Below are positions 49,629-61,711 of a stretch of DNA of 64,000 bases, in pieces. Origin of the DNA: Cubamyces lactineus. Its lineage: Eukaryota > Basidiomycota > Agaricomycetes > Polyporales > Polyporaceae. The notes beneath the pieces were generated by a model. That model was not told the origin of the DNA. It did no database searches and worked only from the letters and a program-made list of their open reading frames with translations. Numbering within the stretch: the stretch's first letter is position 1; every line of letters starts with the position of its first letter. The position numbers and the translations under genes were made by a program. Where the stretch lies: NCBI GenBank assembly GCA_022376465.1, contig JACDTU010000020.1, positions 310,001 through 374,000 of the forward strand, in the 5' to 3' direction.

Positions 49629-51040
49629 GCAGTGTACCCTCAAAATGTATTGTAACCCCCTTCAGTGTATAGTATAAACACATCGCTAGCCCCCGTCATC
49701 ATCCACACCATCCCGGTCGATCGTGTCGGAACAGGTGGGCCAATCCACAACCATCACAGTCAGAGGCTCATATGCTCAAACGACAGGCTAACTTGACGCG
49801 TCCAGTCTAAAAAGATCTACTAAGTGATATCACATAGAACACTTGTGCGACCATATACTGCCTGGCGCGGGGTCACCAGTGTCACCAGTTTCGTGACTCC
49901 TATGCACAATGCTCGCGAACGTCGGACAGTTGATCGATTGGAAGGGTCTTGGGGGTTCGCAGTCGGAGATTGGTATGCAATCGTGATAATCTGTGGCGGT
50001 CTCTACAGGACCTTACTGTTGAGTTCGGGAGGACCTATCCTCGGTTTCAGCGAGAGGAAGCTTCCCACAACGTTCGCGCAGCATTTCTTGTACTCCTACG
50101 AATTGACTGGATCGTTATAGCGAACGCCGTCTTCGGGGTCTGAGAGTGTGTCGTTCAATCACACTACTCCACGGCTATGTCCGACGATGGCCAAAATCAT
50201 GCGTCCTGGTCGTCCTTGCCTCTCGCATACGTCTACCCAGTGCTTTCGGGGCTCAACGAGTCACTTCCGAGCTTCTAAGCGCAGTTGTGTCCTGCCTTGC
50301 ACGACGACGGTTCTACACACGGTGAGCGCAGCCCTTTAGCAATGACACAGCATGGTATATATATATACTCATATATGCTGATTCGCCGACATCGGGATAT
50401 AGGTTGTTGAACGTCGGCATGGTCCAGCAGCCTCAGTACGGCTGTGTATGTAACTCTATTATAGTGTTGACTGGATTGCGCTTCTAAAGCTCAATCGTCA
50501 GCAACGAGCTTGCCGGACGTCGTAGGCTCCTCTACGCGGATCGAGTCACTCTCTGAGCAAACGTGCTGAATAGGTTCCGACAACGGCGAACGTCATGAAC
50601 ATGATCGGGATACCCCCCTTCCATAGAACACCCGGTTCCATCATGTACAGTGTCGTCGCGGTTGGCATTCCAGGCGGGAACTATTTCCGAAGTGCCAAAG
50701 TATAGCTTGAATGCCGTCAAACTCTGCTCCAAGCTATGCCCGGTGAGTCTTGGCCCCGGCTTGCTCATGGTGACCGCCATGCTTCGTTGTACTTGGGTCA
50801 CTGCGCTTTTGACCACAGTGACTCGGATGTGAGGATACTGCGGGTAGTTCCTCCTCTGTCGATCCGAGGGTTCGGGATTCGCAGGTATTTCCCGGTATTC
50901 AACTTTGCTAGTAGTAGATCCAATTGACAGTTCACCCCAGCTCTCAACGGTCTATAAAGGTCGTTGCGTAGCCAGAAAGATCAAGCATTCAACAATCAAC
51001 TGTCACATACCGTCCACACAACCACTCAACTGTAGCAACT
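49629..51040. other. Intergenic region between GPN2 and the GST array
   Basis: It has 1.4 kb of short unsupported frames, a small TA-rich run near 50355, and the promoter of the first GST at its right end. No gene was recognised. Confidence 0.4.
50952..50959 (+). promoter_or_regulatory. TATA box of GST array gene 1
   Basis: ctataaag lies about 89 bp before the ATG at 51041. Confidence 0.55.
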
Positions 51041-51933
51041 ATGGTTCAGAACGGCCAGATCACCTTCTACTCCAGCCCAGTACGTGTCTACCATACCAGT
51101 TTCCGGAACTGATTCGCTCATGTTTCATCACTCAGTACTCTCCGTTCACTCATCGCGTTCGCATTGCGCTCGACCAGGCTGAAGCCGATTACACCGACTA
51201 TGTGATAGACTTCTCCAACAAGCCGTCCTGGTACGCAGAGAAGGTCAACCCAGTCGGAAAGGTCGTAATCTACTAGTAGTTCTGCGGTACATTGACCACA
51301 ACCGACTGACGTTGGATACCTCAGGTTCCTGCCATTACCTACGGTGGTCCGAAATCGACCCCGGAGAACCCGACCCCGGAGTCAGCGAAGATAAACGAAT
51401 CCCTGGTCATCCTAGAGCTCCTCGCCGACTTGTTCCCTGAAGCAAACCTTCTCCCGTCCGACCCTGTCCTGCGGGCTCAGGCGCGCCTGTTCATCAACGT
51501 CTTCGAGACCAAGGTCTTTGACGGTTTCAAGGACTTCTTGTTTATGTACGTCAAGGGCTCCGACAAGACCCTCCTTGAGAGCCTCGAGGTGCTGCAAGCG
51601 CGCCTTCCGCCAAACGGATTCGCAGTTGGGCCGGAGTGGACCAATGCCGACAGCGCTGTTGCGCCGTTCCTTGTCCGTATGGACTTGATGTTGAGGCACG
51701 ACGTCGGCAGATACCCTCAGGAAGAGGGTGCCGCGGTCCTAGAGGCGTTTCGAGGAGCCAGGTTTGCTCGCTTGGCTAAATACATCGACGATATCTTGCA
51801 ATCGCCGGTATTCAAGGCAACCTGGGACGAGGTACGCTTGCGAATGTTGGAAGATGTGTGGTCACTGAACGTCTTGCATCAGGAAACGAACTTGAAGCTG
51901 ATCAAGCTCAACCCCGTGACTCAACGAACCTGA
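51041..51933 (+). CDS. Ser-type omega-like/FuA glutathione transferase, array copy 1 (240 aa)
   Basis: Exons 51041-51079, 51136-51261, 51325-51831 and 51883-51933 sum to 241 codons. The N-terminus MVQNGQITFYSSP/YSPFTHRV places Ser15 where omega GSTs have Cys. The cis-Pro region is VPAITYGGPKSTPEN, and the glutathione ES pair is in KINESLVILELLADLF. The helical C-terminal domain contains SAVAPFLVRMDLML and ends KLIKLNPVTQRT. This fits the fungal GST group described in white-rot fungi as FuA, or as omega GSTs with catalytic serine in Trametes versicolor. Those bind wood polyphenols as ligandins and show little thiol-transferase activity; transfer of that role to this gene is inference. The donor of intron 2 (gtcgta) is weak. 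Confidence 0.93.
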
Positions 51934-52493
51934 ACTTAGGTTTATGGTGCTGCCGTAGATGGGATCTGTCAATGTATAGATGCATATCGTATCTTGGAGG
52001 CCGAGGACGTCGGGTTGTACGGACACAGTAGTGTGAGGCTCGGAGATTGCTTTCAATCCATGTGACGATGGGGTCCATATAGGGAGCGGGTCAAGTAGGC
52101 GGTCGCTGACCGTCTGCTTCTTGATTGTATGCCTGCTGCGACACTACTCGGCATCGTGCTGCGCTGGCAGCGCTCTCGGAGATCATGGACACTGCTATAG
52201 AATTCACGGCACGCTGTGGGAACGTCTCTTGTGCTGCACGTAATGGCACTCGCGAGTTATGGTCACTAAACCAGGCCGTACCCCGTTTCCCGATAGGTCG
52301 GATTATTGGCTCGGACATCTTCTTCTAGCCGCATGTGTATGAGTACGCCAGTGCTTGTAGCTGCCAGTCCAGTATTTTAGCAGCTCGACGTGCTATAAAT
52401 GCCCTTCCCTTAAGCGGGAACGTACAGTGCCTACCGTTACCCTCACTCGAACATTGCGCTTTCTGTACAGACGACAACATCATCGAAGAAATT
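51934..52493. other. Spacer between GST copies 1 and 2
   Basis: It holds the promoter of copy 2. No remnant of a further GST was seen. Confidence 0.45.
52393..52400 (+). promoter_or_regulatory. TATA box of GST array gene 2
   Basis: ctataaat lies about 101 bp before the ATG at 52494. Confidence 0.55.
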
Positions 52494-53393
52494 ATGGGTC
52501 AAACTGGTCAGATCACCTTCTACGAGAACGTGGTAAGCATTCATTTTGGATGCCGGTGTTGGAATGTTTGATTGAGAGTGTGACTGCAGTTCTCCCCGTT
52601 CAGCCACCGCGTCCATATCGCTCTTGACCAGGCCAAAGCTGACTACTCAAGAGTTCCGATCGATCTCGCCAATAAACCTGCATGGTTCGCGGAGAAGGTG
52701 AACCCGGTTGGCAAGGTACGACGATCGTCTGATAGAGGCGTTACCAGAGGAGGCGCCTGACGGAAAGACCACAGGTCCCTGTCATCACCTATGGTGGCCC
52801 AAAGTCTGCCCCGGAATGCCCGTCACCTGATGCCGCGAAGGTCGACGAGTCTCTCGTGATACTCGAATTCTTGGCGGACCTATTCCCGGAAGCCCATCTC
52901 CTCCCCTCCGACCCGGTTCACCGTGTGCAGGTTCGCCTGTTCATCAACATCTTCGAGACTGGCAAATTCTTCGAGGGTTTCAGGGGCTTCTTCTTCAGAA
53001 ATACAGAGGGCGCAGGGAAGCTGCTCCTCGAGGGGCTCGCAGAGCTACAAGCGCGCCTTCCCCCAACTGGATTTCTGGTCGGGAAGTGGTCTAACGCCGA
53101 GAGCGCTGTGGCACCATTCTTGGTCCGCGTGGACATGATGCTGAAGCATAACATTGGTGCGCACTCGGAAGAAGACGGTGTGAAGGTCCTGGAAACGTAC
53201 CAAGGCCCGAAGTACGCCCGGCTCACGAAGTATATCGTCGAAATTAGAGAGTCGCCGATATTTGAGAAGACCTGGGATGAGGTGCGCACCCTCGCATTCG
53301 ATATCGATTTCCAGGACATGCTTGCTTACGACGGAACACCAGGATGCAAACAGGGAGCTATGGGAGCATCACCCTGCTACCCAGCGCAAATAA
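52494..53393 (+). CDS. Ser-type omega-like/FuA glutathione transferase, array copy 2 (240 aa)
   Basis: Exons 52494-52532, 52590-52715, 52775-53281 and 53343-53393 sum to 241 codons, with the same intron positions and exon sizes as copy 1. The start MGQTGQITFYENV/FSPFSHRV keeps Ser15. VITYGGPKSAPECPSP and KVDESLVILEFLADLF follow. The insert ETGKFFEGFRGFFFRNTEG replaces the corresponding part of copy 1, so the outer edge of the hydrophobic substrate site has diverged. The true end is DANRELWEHHPATQRK at 53393; reading through the last intron gives a false longer tail to 53404. The gene is complete. Substrate or ligand unknown. Confidence 0.92.
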
Positions 53394-54440
53394 ACATTGC
53401 ATGAACTCCGTTTGTAGCCAGCCTTATGGTGGGAAATCAGCTCAGAGATACCGCACGCCTTGCAGCTTCGGATGTACACCAGTCAGCACCGTTCCGTCAT
53501 AGACGATGGGCCACAACGACATGTCCTTGGAACATGAGCTTGAATATGAACCTAATCACCGAATTGGTTGAGTGTTCGTGGCCAGCCTTCAAGCGAGTCT
53601 CCTTCAAAACGACGCAAACCTTAAGTGCCGTATTTAGTTGTTGCTTGGCGCGCGGCCTCGCGTAGACTACTGAGATTTTCAAGACCTTTCGAGCCTCGAG
53701 AGAAAGTGCGAAGGGGTACATACGCACCCGACCGGCATCGTAATGCGGGCGGCAGATCGTGGTAGGATCATAGGACCGATGGACGTGGAGGCTGTGCAAG
53801 GCCCAGCACGCGGCATGCAGTAGTCACTAATACCGGCGGTGCTACTGGTTGGACGAACTCGATCGCAGCCCCACGACGGGATCATTACCACCGTTACACT
53901 GCCGATTACTATTACTTGGCCAAGAAGGGCGAGTGCACCACGGGCGATCCGGGAGCTCAGAGTTCAAGCAAACATTCTGACGCTGACAAAGTGTATTGAG
54001 AACGATCCGCCGCGAGATGTATATCCGAGTCGCAGCAGGTTCATTCTTCACGCGTCTTCGATGGTAACGACGGCAAACTGTATCAATGTGATTCGATGTC
54101 AGTACAGGCCATCGATGATGACTCAGGATACACATACTAATAGACGTTTCCCGGCACCGGAGTTCATTCGCCAATGCGAGCCGAAAACCTACAGTAGAAC
54201 CGGCTGGTGTCCTGCGATTCCGAATTCGAATGAATGCACAGGTGACGGCCTAGTACCATCGAGAGGGTTCCTCGCCGGAGTTAGGGAGTCTCGTGAGGCG
54301 TGTAGTGGTAGTCCTACTTTCCCGCGTGCGTAGTTCATGATCGAAGCCGCGATATATAAGGTCAACGTCGCCTAGATGGAAGCGACATCACACTGCCCCA
54401 CTCCTCTGCCTCGTATCAAAGACAAGCAAAGCGTTCAGTC
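53394..54440. other. Spacer between GST copies 2 and 3
   Basis: 1.05 kb with no supported gene. The frame of about 165 codons at 53839-54333 has no likeness to a known family. The right end is the promoter of copy 3. Confidence 0.4.
54353..54360 (+). promoter_or_regulatory. TATA box of GST array gene 3
   Basis: tatataag lies about 88 bp before the ATG at 54441. Confidence 0.55.
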
Positions 54441-55337
54441 ATGGTCCAGAACGGTCAAATCACCCTCTATTCCAGCCCTGTGCGTAACAGTTTGTTTTCT
54501 GGTCGGTCAGCATGCCATCTCATGTGCGTTCCCAGTACTCCCCATTCAGTCATCGGATCCAGGTGGCTCTGAACCAGGCGAAGGCCGACTACACGGACTA
54601 CGTTGTGGACCTTTCTGCCAAACCGGCCTGGTTCGCAGAGAAAGTGAACCCCGTTGGCAAGGTGAGGCGGGTCTTCGTGACCCGCGGAAGGGTGCACGGA
54701 GAGAACTGACAATAAGTGCTTCACTTCAGATCCCTGCGATTACTTACGGCGGCCCGAAGTCAGCACCGGAGAACCCCCCTCCCGAATCGGCGAAAATCAA
54801 CGAGTCTCTGGTCATTCTAGAGTTCCTTGCCGATCTCTTCCCTGAGGCGCACCTTCTTCCTGCCGACCCTGTTCTTCGAGCACAGGCTCGCCTGTTCATC
54901 AACATCTTCGAGACCAAGATATTCGAGCCTTTCCGTACATTCTTCTTCACGCCGGATGGCTCGGGCAATGCGCTCCTCGAAGGGCTCGAAGCGTTGCAAG
55001 CGCGCCTTCCATCGGATGGCTTTGCGTTCGGCGAACAGTGGACGAACGCGGACAGCGCTGTCGCACCTTTCCTGGTTCGCATTGATCTCATGCTGAAGAA
55101 TGATATCGGCAAATTCCCGCAGTCGGAGGGCTCAAGAGTCCTTGAAATATACCAAGGACCCAAGTTTGCCCGCTTGACGAAGTACATTGAAGACATTAGA
55201 GGATCGCCCCTCTTCAAGGATACCTGGGATGAGGTGAGTTCGGATAAGACTTAGGTACCGGTATACCAGCACTTACAGGGGCATAGAAAGCGAACTTGGA
55301 GCTTTTCAAGAACCACCCTTACACGCAGCGCAAGTAG
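54441..55337 (+). CDS. Ser-type omega-like/FuA glutathione transferase, array copy 3 (239 aa)
   Basis: Exons 54441-54479, 54536-54661, 54730-55233 and 55287-55337 sum to 240 codons. The start MVQNGQITLYSSP/YSPFSHRI again has Ser15. IPAITYGGPKSAPENPPP and KINESLVILEFLADLF are nearly as in copies 1 and 2. The variable part is ETKIFEPFRTFFFTPDGSG, one residue shorter than in the other copies. The end is KANLELFKNHPYTQRK. An apparent upstream extension from 54376 is only an open intron 1 frame. Copies 1 and 3 share the MVQNGQIT start and the SAKINESLVIL block, so they may be closer to each other than to copy 2. Confidence 0.93.
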
Positions 55338-55820
55338 TAGAGCGTCAAAAATAGCATGTGGAAGTCGTGGATCATGGAGAGCACTGGGGTTTGCAGGACG
55401 CGGGAAACTTATGCGATTGTATACCGGGACATACCAGTACTGTTTAGAATTCCTCGTCGCGTCAATGTTATGTCCATCGTTATTTGTGCACTTGTTCATG
55501 TGTTAGCGCGAACGGTGATGAAATATTGCTCTATGTGGTATCCTCCAGGGAGACCGTGGGTAACAGAATCAACGATAGGAATCAGACTAGAAGAGTTATA
55601 GCAGTATGCGCCGTTGAGCGTGAGTGGCTAGACACAGCGTAGCCAGTCGCCAGGCTATTGTTGCAATCAATCGGAGCCGAGGCGGAGTGATGGGTGCTGT
55701 GATGGGACGGGAGACTGGGAGTAGCCTGGTGCGGGGCCATGACACGTCGTTGCTCGCATCTACGCGCGGCTATAGACGTCCTGTACACTACACTCTTTCC
55801 CTCTTCCCCCTCCCGTACTC
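55338..55820. other. Intergenic region, GST copy 3 and SEC31
   Basis: 3' region of the GST and leader of SEC31; no gene seen. Confidence 0.45.
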
Positions 55821-58800
55821 ATGAAACTCAAGGAAATCCATAGGACATCGACCTTCGCGTGGTCGCCCTCGCCCGAACTGCCGTTGCTGGCGACCGGCAC
55901 TGTCGCGGGAGCATTGGACGAGTCCTTCAGCAATAACGGCCAACTGGAGATATGGGCCCCGGACTTCCTCGACAAGAATCAGTTCGACCTTGGTAGCGAG
56001 GGACAGGCTGGTCCCAAGGCATCTGTTACGACCACTTCACGGTGCGTGCTCACTGCTACGCGCGACTAGAGTCCGGCGCTCAGTATACGCGTTCAGATTC
56101 AACCGCCTAGCATGGGGGTATGTAAATGGGGAGCGCCCCCGCGGTGTCATCGTCGCGGGTATGGAGAACGGCGAGTTGGATATCTGGGACCCGGCGAAGA
56201 TCGTTGCCAATGCAGAGTAAGTTCCTCGTATGTGAGAACGCGTTCGTACCGCTTACGGACGCGTTCATAGGCCTTCTGAATCCCTCATTCTGCGCAACAA
56301 AACCCACACTGGCCCCGTGCGCGGACTTGACTTCAATCCGATCCAGACGAACCTCTTTTCTTCTGGTGCAGTGAATGGGGAGGTATGTGGTTTGTATTCG
56401 ACGAGGTACCTGTTCTGACGCACCTGTAGATCTACGTGTGGGATCTGAAAGACCCTAGCAAACCGTACTCTCCTGGGACCCGCAGCACTAAGCTCGATGA
56501 GATCACTGCGCTGGCATGGAATCACCACGTCCAATATGCCCTTGCGGCGTCAAGTAGCACTGGTTACACCGTTGTCTGGGATCTACGTGGGAAGAGGGAA
56601 GTCGCTGCTTTGGCGTACGGCGGTGGTGCCGGCACTCTCGCTGGTGGGATGCCAGGCTATGGTGCGCCTGGATTCGCCATGGGCGGTCGAAGAGGTATGA
56701 GTGATGTTGCATGGCATCCTGACAATGTGAGTTGCTCTTTCGATTCTACCGTACTGTTTCTCATCAGGTGTGTATACAGGCTACACGACTGGTCACCTCA
56801 TCTGAGGACGACGCATCTCCAGTCATCATGGTATGGGATCTTCGGAACGCTCGTGCGCCGGAGAAGGTGTGTGTAACATTCGCAGCGCGCAGCAGCATGA
56901 CCTTGACGTCGCCCTTAGATCCTCACCGGACATGAGAAAGGTGTCCTGTCCTTGTCATGGTGCAAGCAGGATTCAGATCTTCTGCTGTCTTGTGGTAAAG
57001 ATAATCGTGCGTTATGCTGGAACCCTCAGACCTCTGAGATCATCGGAGAGGTATGTTTTCTGCTCACACTGACGCAGGACGTGGTGCTCAGCATCCCCGT
57101 AGCTCCCTTCAGCAGACAATTGGGCGTTCCAGGTGCAATGGTGCCCGCGCAACCCGGATCTCTTCGCTGCTGCATTCTTCGACGGAACAATTGGGATTCA
57201 CTCTATCCAGTCTACAAACGAAGCGGCCGAAACACCCGTCGCTGCTCCGCAGACGGATGCATCTGACATTTTCGGCGCGCCAGGTTTCTCTCGGGCCAAC
57301 CAAGCCACCTTGTCGCTCAAGCATCCTCCGAAGTGGCTGCGTCGTCCCACAACCACTTCCTTTGGCTATGGTGGGAAACTGGTCACGGTTTCGAACTTGC
57401 CCTCCGCGCAAGGGAAGAACCAGAGCAGCGTAGTTCACATTCGCAAGGTAGTCACCGAGACCAAGATCGTCGAGCGTGCGCAGAAGCTGCAGACCGCGAT
57501 TGAGGCTGACAGCTTGAAGGATCTTGCAGAAGAGAAGACTGGCTTGGAGGCGTCTGCGACCTGGAAAGCTCTTCTCAGTTTGTTCAAGGCGAACTCTAGA
57601 GACGAGCTCATCACGCTGTTGGGCTTCTCGAAGGAGGAGGTTGCCGCTCGGGTTGCCGAAGCCATTGCGAACCTGAAGACCGCTGCGGCGAAGACTAGCG
57701 CGCCCATTGAAGAGGATGTGACGGAGGCCGATATCAAGGCGCACGAACCCGTAGTATCATTTGCTGAGCCTGAGCGCGAGGCGACTCCTGAAGATAAGGG
57801 TGACGAGGGTGACGACGCGTTTGATAGCTCATCCCTGGCTGCGGAGGCCACGCCTTCGGAAGTCAGCGCTAGTGGGGCATCTGACACGACGAGCACTACC
57901 CGTCAGGCCGACGGCGAGTCTACGACTACTGCTCCTAGTCTGTTCGGCGATGACAACCTGATTGGCACGCCCCAGGGTGACGCTGCCGCAGACTTTTTCG
58001 GGAGCATCGGGACGGCGCGCACTGCGGAGGATGACCAAATCCAGGTTCCTCATCACAATTACCCTCTGGACTCTTCGGTGGCTGCTACTATCGGTTCTCG
58101 TCCGTCGTCCGTCGCATCAGAAACCCTGAAGGACAACACCTTCAGGATCTACCCGTCGGATGAGTCTGAGACTGATCGCTTGGTGACGAAGGCTTTGGTT
58201 CTGGGCGACTTCGAGTCTGCTGTATCTCTCTGCTTGTCTTCGGAGCGCTTTGCCGACGCCATCCTCCTTGCTGTGAAGGGTGGCCCTGAACTCCTCGCTC
58301 GCACTCAGAAGGCGTATTTCGAGCGCCGCACTACGCAGCTCCCTTACCTGCGCCTCTTCCAGTCGATCGTCACCGATGACCTCGACGACATCGTCCAGAA
58401 TGCAGACCTGCAGGAGTGGCAAGAGATCTTCGTCGTACTTTGCACGTTCGCAAACCAAGAGGAGTTCTCTGGTCTCGCGGAGCAGCTTGGTCAACGTCTC
58501 GAGTTCCAGTCGAACATCGTGAAGTCGTCGGGCGCTCCAGATGCGGAAGCTCGGGCTGGCGAGCTCCGCCGCCATGCGACCTTGACTTACCTTGCCGCCG
58601 GTCGTCTCGAGCGCCTGGTGAACATCTGGATCGAGGAGCTGGCGGAAGACGAGAAGCGCCTGGTTGCAGACGAGGAACACCTCGACGGTTCCCTCTACAC
58701 TGCTCACGCCTACGCACTGCAGACGTTCATTGAGAAGGTGACAGTCTTCCGCAAGGCCATCGATTACGCCGATGAGGATCTGAACATCAACGCTCCCGTC

Positions 58801-60714
58801 GACGATTCGACTGTTCGCACGTACAAGCTTTCTGGCCTGTATGACCGTTACTTCGAGTATGCGGACTTGCTCGCTGCTCAAGGTCTTGTCAAGGAGGCAG
58901 TCGCGTTCCTCAAGCTTGTTCCGACGGATTACCATGGCGCTTCTGGCTCCTTATACGATTTCACCGTCGGGAGGGATCGCTTGCTCAAAGCGGCTAACGA
59001 GGCCCCTGTCCGGAGTGCATCCCTTCCTGCTACAGGACCCGCTGTCCCCAGCAAGGCTGCTCCCATCGCGTCGACAAGCACCGCATACGCGTACGGCACC
59101 TATGGTCAGCCGGTGCAACAACCACTTGGTCAATCGACTACCACGTCGTCGGTGTATGCGTCATATGCGCCCCCCGTACAGCCGCTCGCTCCGCAAAATA
59201 CAAACCCGTATGCTCCTCCCATACAACCAGTAGCTTCGCAGAGCTCCAACCCGTACGCTCCTCCGGCGCCTGTGCAACCGGCGCCACAATACCAGCCAAC
59301 CGGCCCCTCTGGGTACAGTCCATACTCGCGTTCTCCGGCTCAACCGCAGACTACCGTGCCTTTGCCTCCTCCCCCACGTGCTGCTAACGCGACGCCATCT
59401 GCACCTCCGCTTGCGCCTCCACCCCAGGGCCCCCCCATCAAACGGGACAATGGCGGATGGAACGACGCCCCGGCTGTTGCGCACAGGAAGACGCCCGCGA
59501 ATGCAAACTCCTCCAAGCATGCTGTCATCACATCTCCGTTCCCGAATGCACCATCGCCTACGTCGACATTGCCTTACGGCCAACAGCCACCGACAACTCT
59601 CCCTCCTCCACCACGTCCCGGCAGTGTTCAGCAACGTCCGCCTCCCCCTCCGCAAGCACAACGCGGCCCTCCGCCCCCTGGCGCCCCGGGCCCGGGCCCT
59701 TACCCTCCTCATGCTCGTCCACCATCCGGACCTCCTGGGCCTCCACCACAACAGCACATTGCCCCTCCTCCCCAGCGTATGCCCCCGGGGCCTCCCCAGG
59801 GACCTACGGGAGGTATGTCAAGACCCCCTCAGGCCCCCGGTCCCTACGGCCCACCGCAAGGCGCACCCATCCCTGGTCAGACTCCGCCACCGCCTCATGG
59901 GCATGCACCCTACCCGCCTCCACCCGCTGGCCAGGCTGGACCGTATGCGCGTGCTACACCTCCCCCTCAGTTCGCGCGGGCAATGTCGCCCCAGGGTGCT
60001 GCCGGCCCTGACCCGTACGCGCCGCCACCGCAAGCCCAGCCGCAATACGCCCAGCAGCCCGGACCTGTGATGGGCGGACCTCCTATGACGGGCCCTCCTG
60101 GAGCTGCTCCTCCGCCTGGCCCTCCTCGAGGTGCTGCTCCCGGGGGTGCTCCAGCTCCAGCGCCGTCTCGGGCAAAGGCTGATCCCCCGCCTCCGAAATA
60201 TCGTGGGTGTTACAGGTGTATACTATTATGAACATAATCGGCTGACATGTGTTTCGCAGCTCCTGGTGACCGGAGTCACATCCCTGCCGAGTTCCGCCCA
60301 ATCTACCAGGTCGTTTCTGGACAGCTAGAACAGCTGAAGCAGGCTTTGCCAGTCAGTACATCAGTGCTGTCACCGCCCATCCTAAACTAAACCAGTCTGT
60401 TTGTAGCCGCAACAAAAGCGTCTCGGAGAAGACCTAGAGCGGCGGCTCAATCTCCTCTTTGACGCGCTCAATTGCGAGACGTTGTCCAAGCCTGTCTGCG
60501 AACAGCTTTTGATGCTTGCGCGAGGTATGTCGTGGCCATGATGTTCACATGCTACATTGTACTCAATTGAGGGTGATATCCTCAAACAGCGATGGAAGCC
60601 CACGACCGCGAGGCTGCAATGGGCATCCACATGGACCTGCTCACGCGTGGATCGCTTACGGATGACATTGGGTTGTGGATGTCCGGTCTCAAGCAGCTCA
60701 TCGTCAGGTTGTAA
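55821..60714 (+). CDS. SEC31: SEC31, outer-coat subunit of COPII
   Basis: ATG at 55821 ([16 protein letters not shown]), stop TAA at 60712-60714, about 1,450-1,500 residues. The N-terminal propeller has WD-type repeats: [72 protein letters not shown] and [18 protein letters not shown]. One large exon from about 57,100 to 60,200 holds the solenoid ([55 protein letters not shown]). It continues into a Pro/Gln-rich stretch of about 350 residues that recruits Sec23 and Sar1 in yeast. Three short exons finish with [20 protein letters not shown] and the helical end [16 protein letters not shown]. The protein forms the Sec13/31 cage on ER-exit vesicles. Confidence 0.95.
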
Positions 60715-61711
60715 CGGATAGCCGGCGAGTACCTTCCCTTCTGGGGCATTATTTATACCATTTGCCACAAAAGAGACGACTGCGGCGGGAATTGGACGGA
60801 CTGGTAATAGCGGAGATGTAGCAGGCGTTGTCTATCTCCTGGATGTCTGTCTCTAGAAGATCGTCGTTCTCAATTTGTCCCTCTGCGTGATTCCTGGTTC
60901 CGTGTTTGTCTGCAATCACAAATGGCCTTCTTCTTTCTGGGATGATTGACGAGTCACAGGATCATTGCGCGTGCAATTATCGGTCGAATCGCTGCAGGAG
61001 TCTCAAACCTTGATGTGCTTATTTTGTTGGGCAGAAACACATGTACTGGACCTAAGTGCCAGTCCAAACTCTCGGTGAGTCAAGTTGCCAGGACGCAGGT
61101 GACCAACGTATTCTGACAGCTGGTGCAAGGGCTCCCCTTTTCCATCAGACCGCGACTTGCACATCCTGACGTGGGATTTGCAGGCGGCCACTCCGGGGCC
61201 AGTCCATGTCCCTCCGCGAGGGGTCAATGAAGCGTACTGCCACATCAGGCATTGATCAAACCATTGCGTCGTTCATGGGGCTTCTTAGCGCGACGCCTCC
61301 ATGTGCTCCTCGAGGTTCTGTCTCGCGTTGGCGAGGTCGTCCTACCAGTGCCAGCCAATGCATTGATCGCAACGACGACCCTCGCGCAGGTTCGTATGGT
61401 GCGCTGTCGCGATCGCCGCTGCACTGTGTGTTCCCGGATTAGCCTGCGCCAATACCGCGAGCAGGACGCGGATTGTCAGCTGAGGCATCCATGCTGGACG
61501 TGCTGCGTCGCTGCAGAGCCGAATGCCCGAACAGAGTCGTTGACACGCCTGAAGTAAGTTTCCCCAGGACCTTGTGGACATGCTGCCTCCGGCATAAATA
61601 GCGCTAAGCTCGCACCTTCATCTCCTTCAAGTTGGGTGGGTCGCTTCGCCTCCGAACGCATTCACCGCCTTCCGTCTCGTCCAAGCACAACGAGCACACT
61701 TGCTGTCCAAC
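60715..61711. other. Intergenic region before the lipase
   Basis: It has SEC31 3' sequence, short unsupported frames, and a TATA-like ataaata near 61594-61600, about 115 bp before the lipase ATG. Confidence 0.4.

Noticed and set aside
49824..50143. Overlapping frames of 60-100 codons between GPN2 and the GST array
   Set aside because: No family likeness, no promoter or splice support.
52918..53319. 133-codon minus-strand frame over GST copy 2
   Set aside because: Antisense of a clear GST exon; similar shadows exist over copies 1 and 3.
53839..54333. 164-codon frame between GST copies 2 and 3, as a possible decayed GST
   Set aside because: I could find no GST block (PITYGGP, ESLVILEF, SAVAPFLVR) in any frame.
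59378..60070. 230-codon alternative frame in SEC31
   Set aside because: A shadow of the Pro/Gln-rich SEC31 segment.
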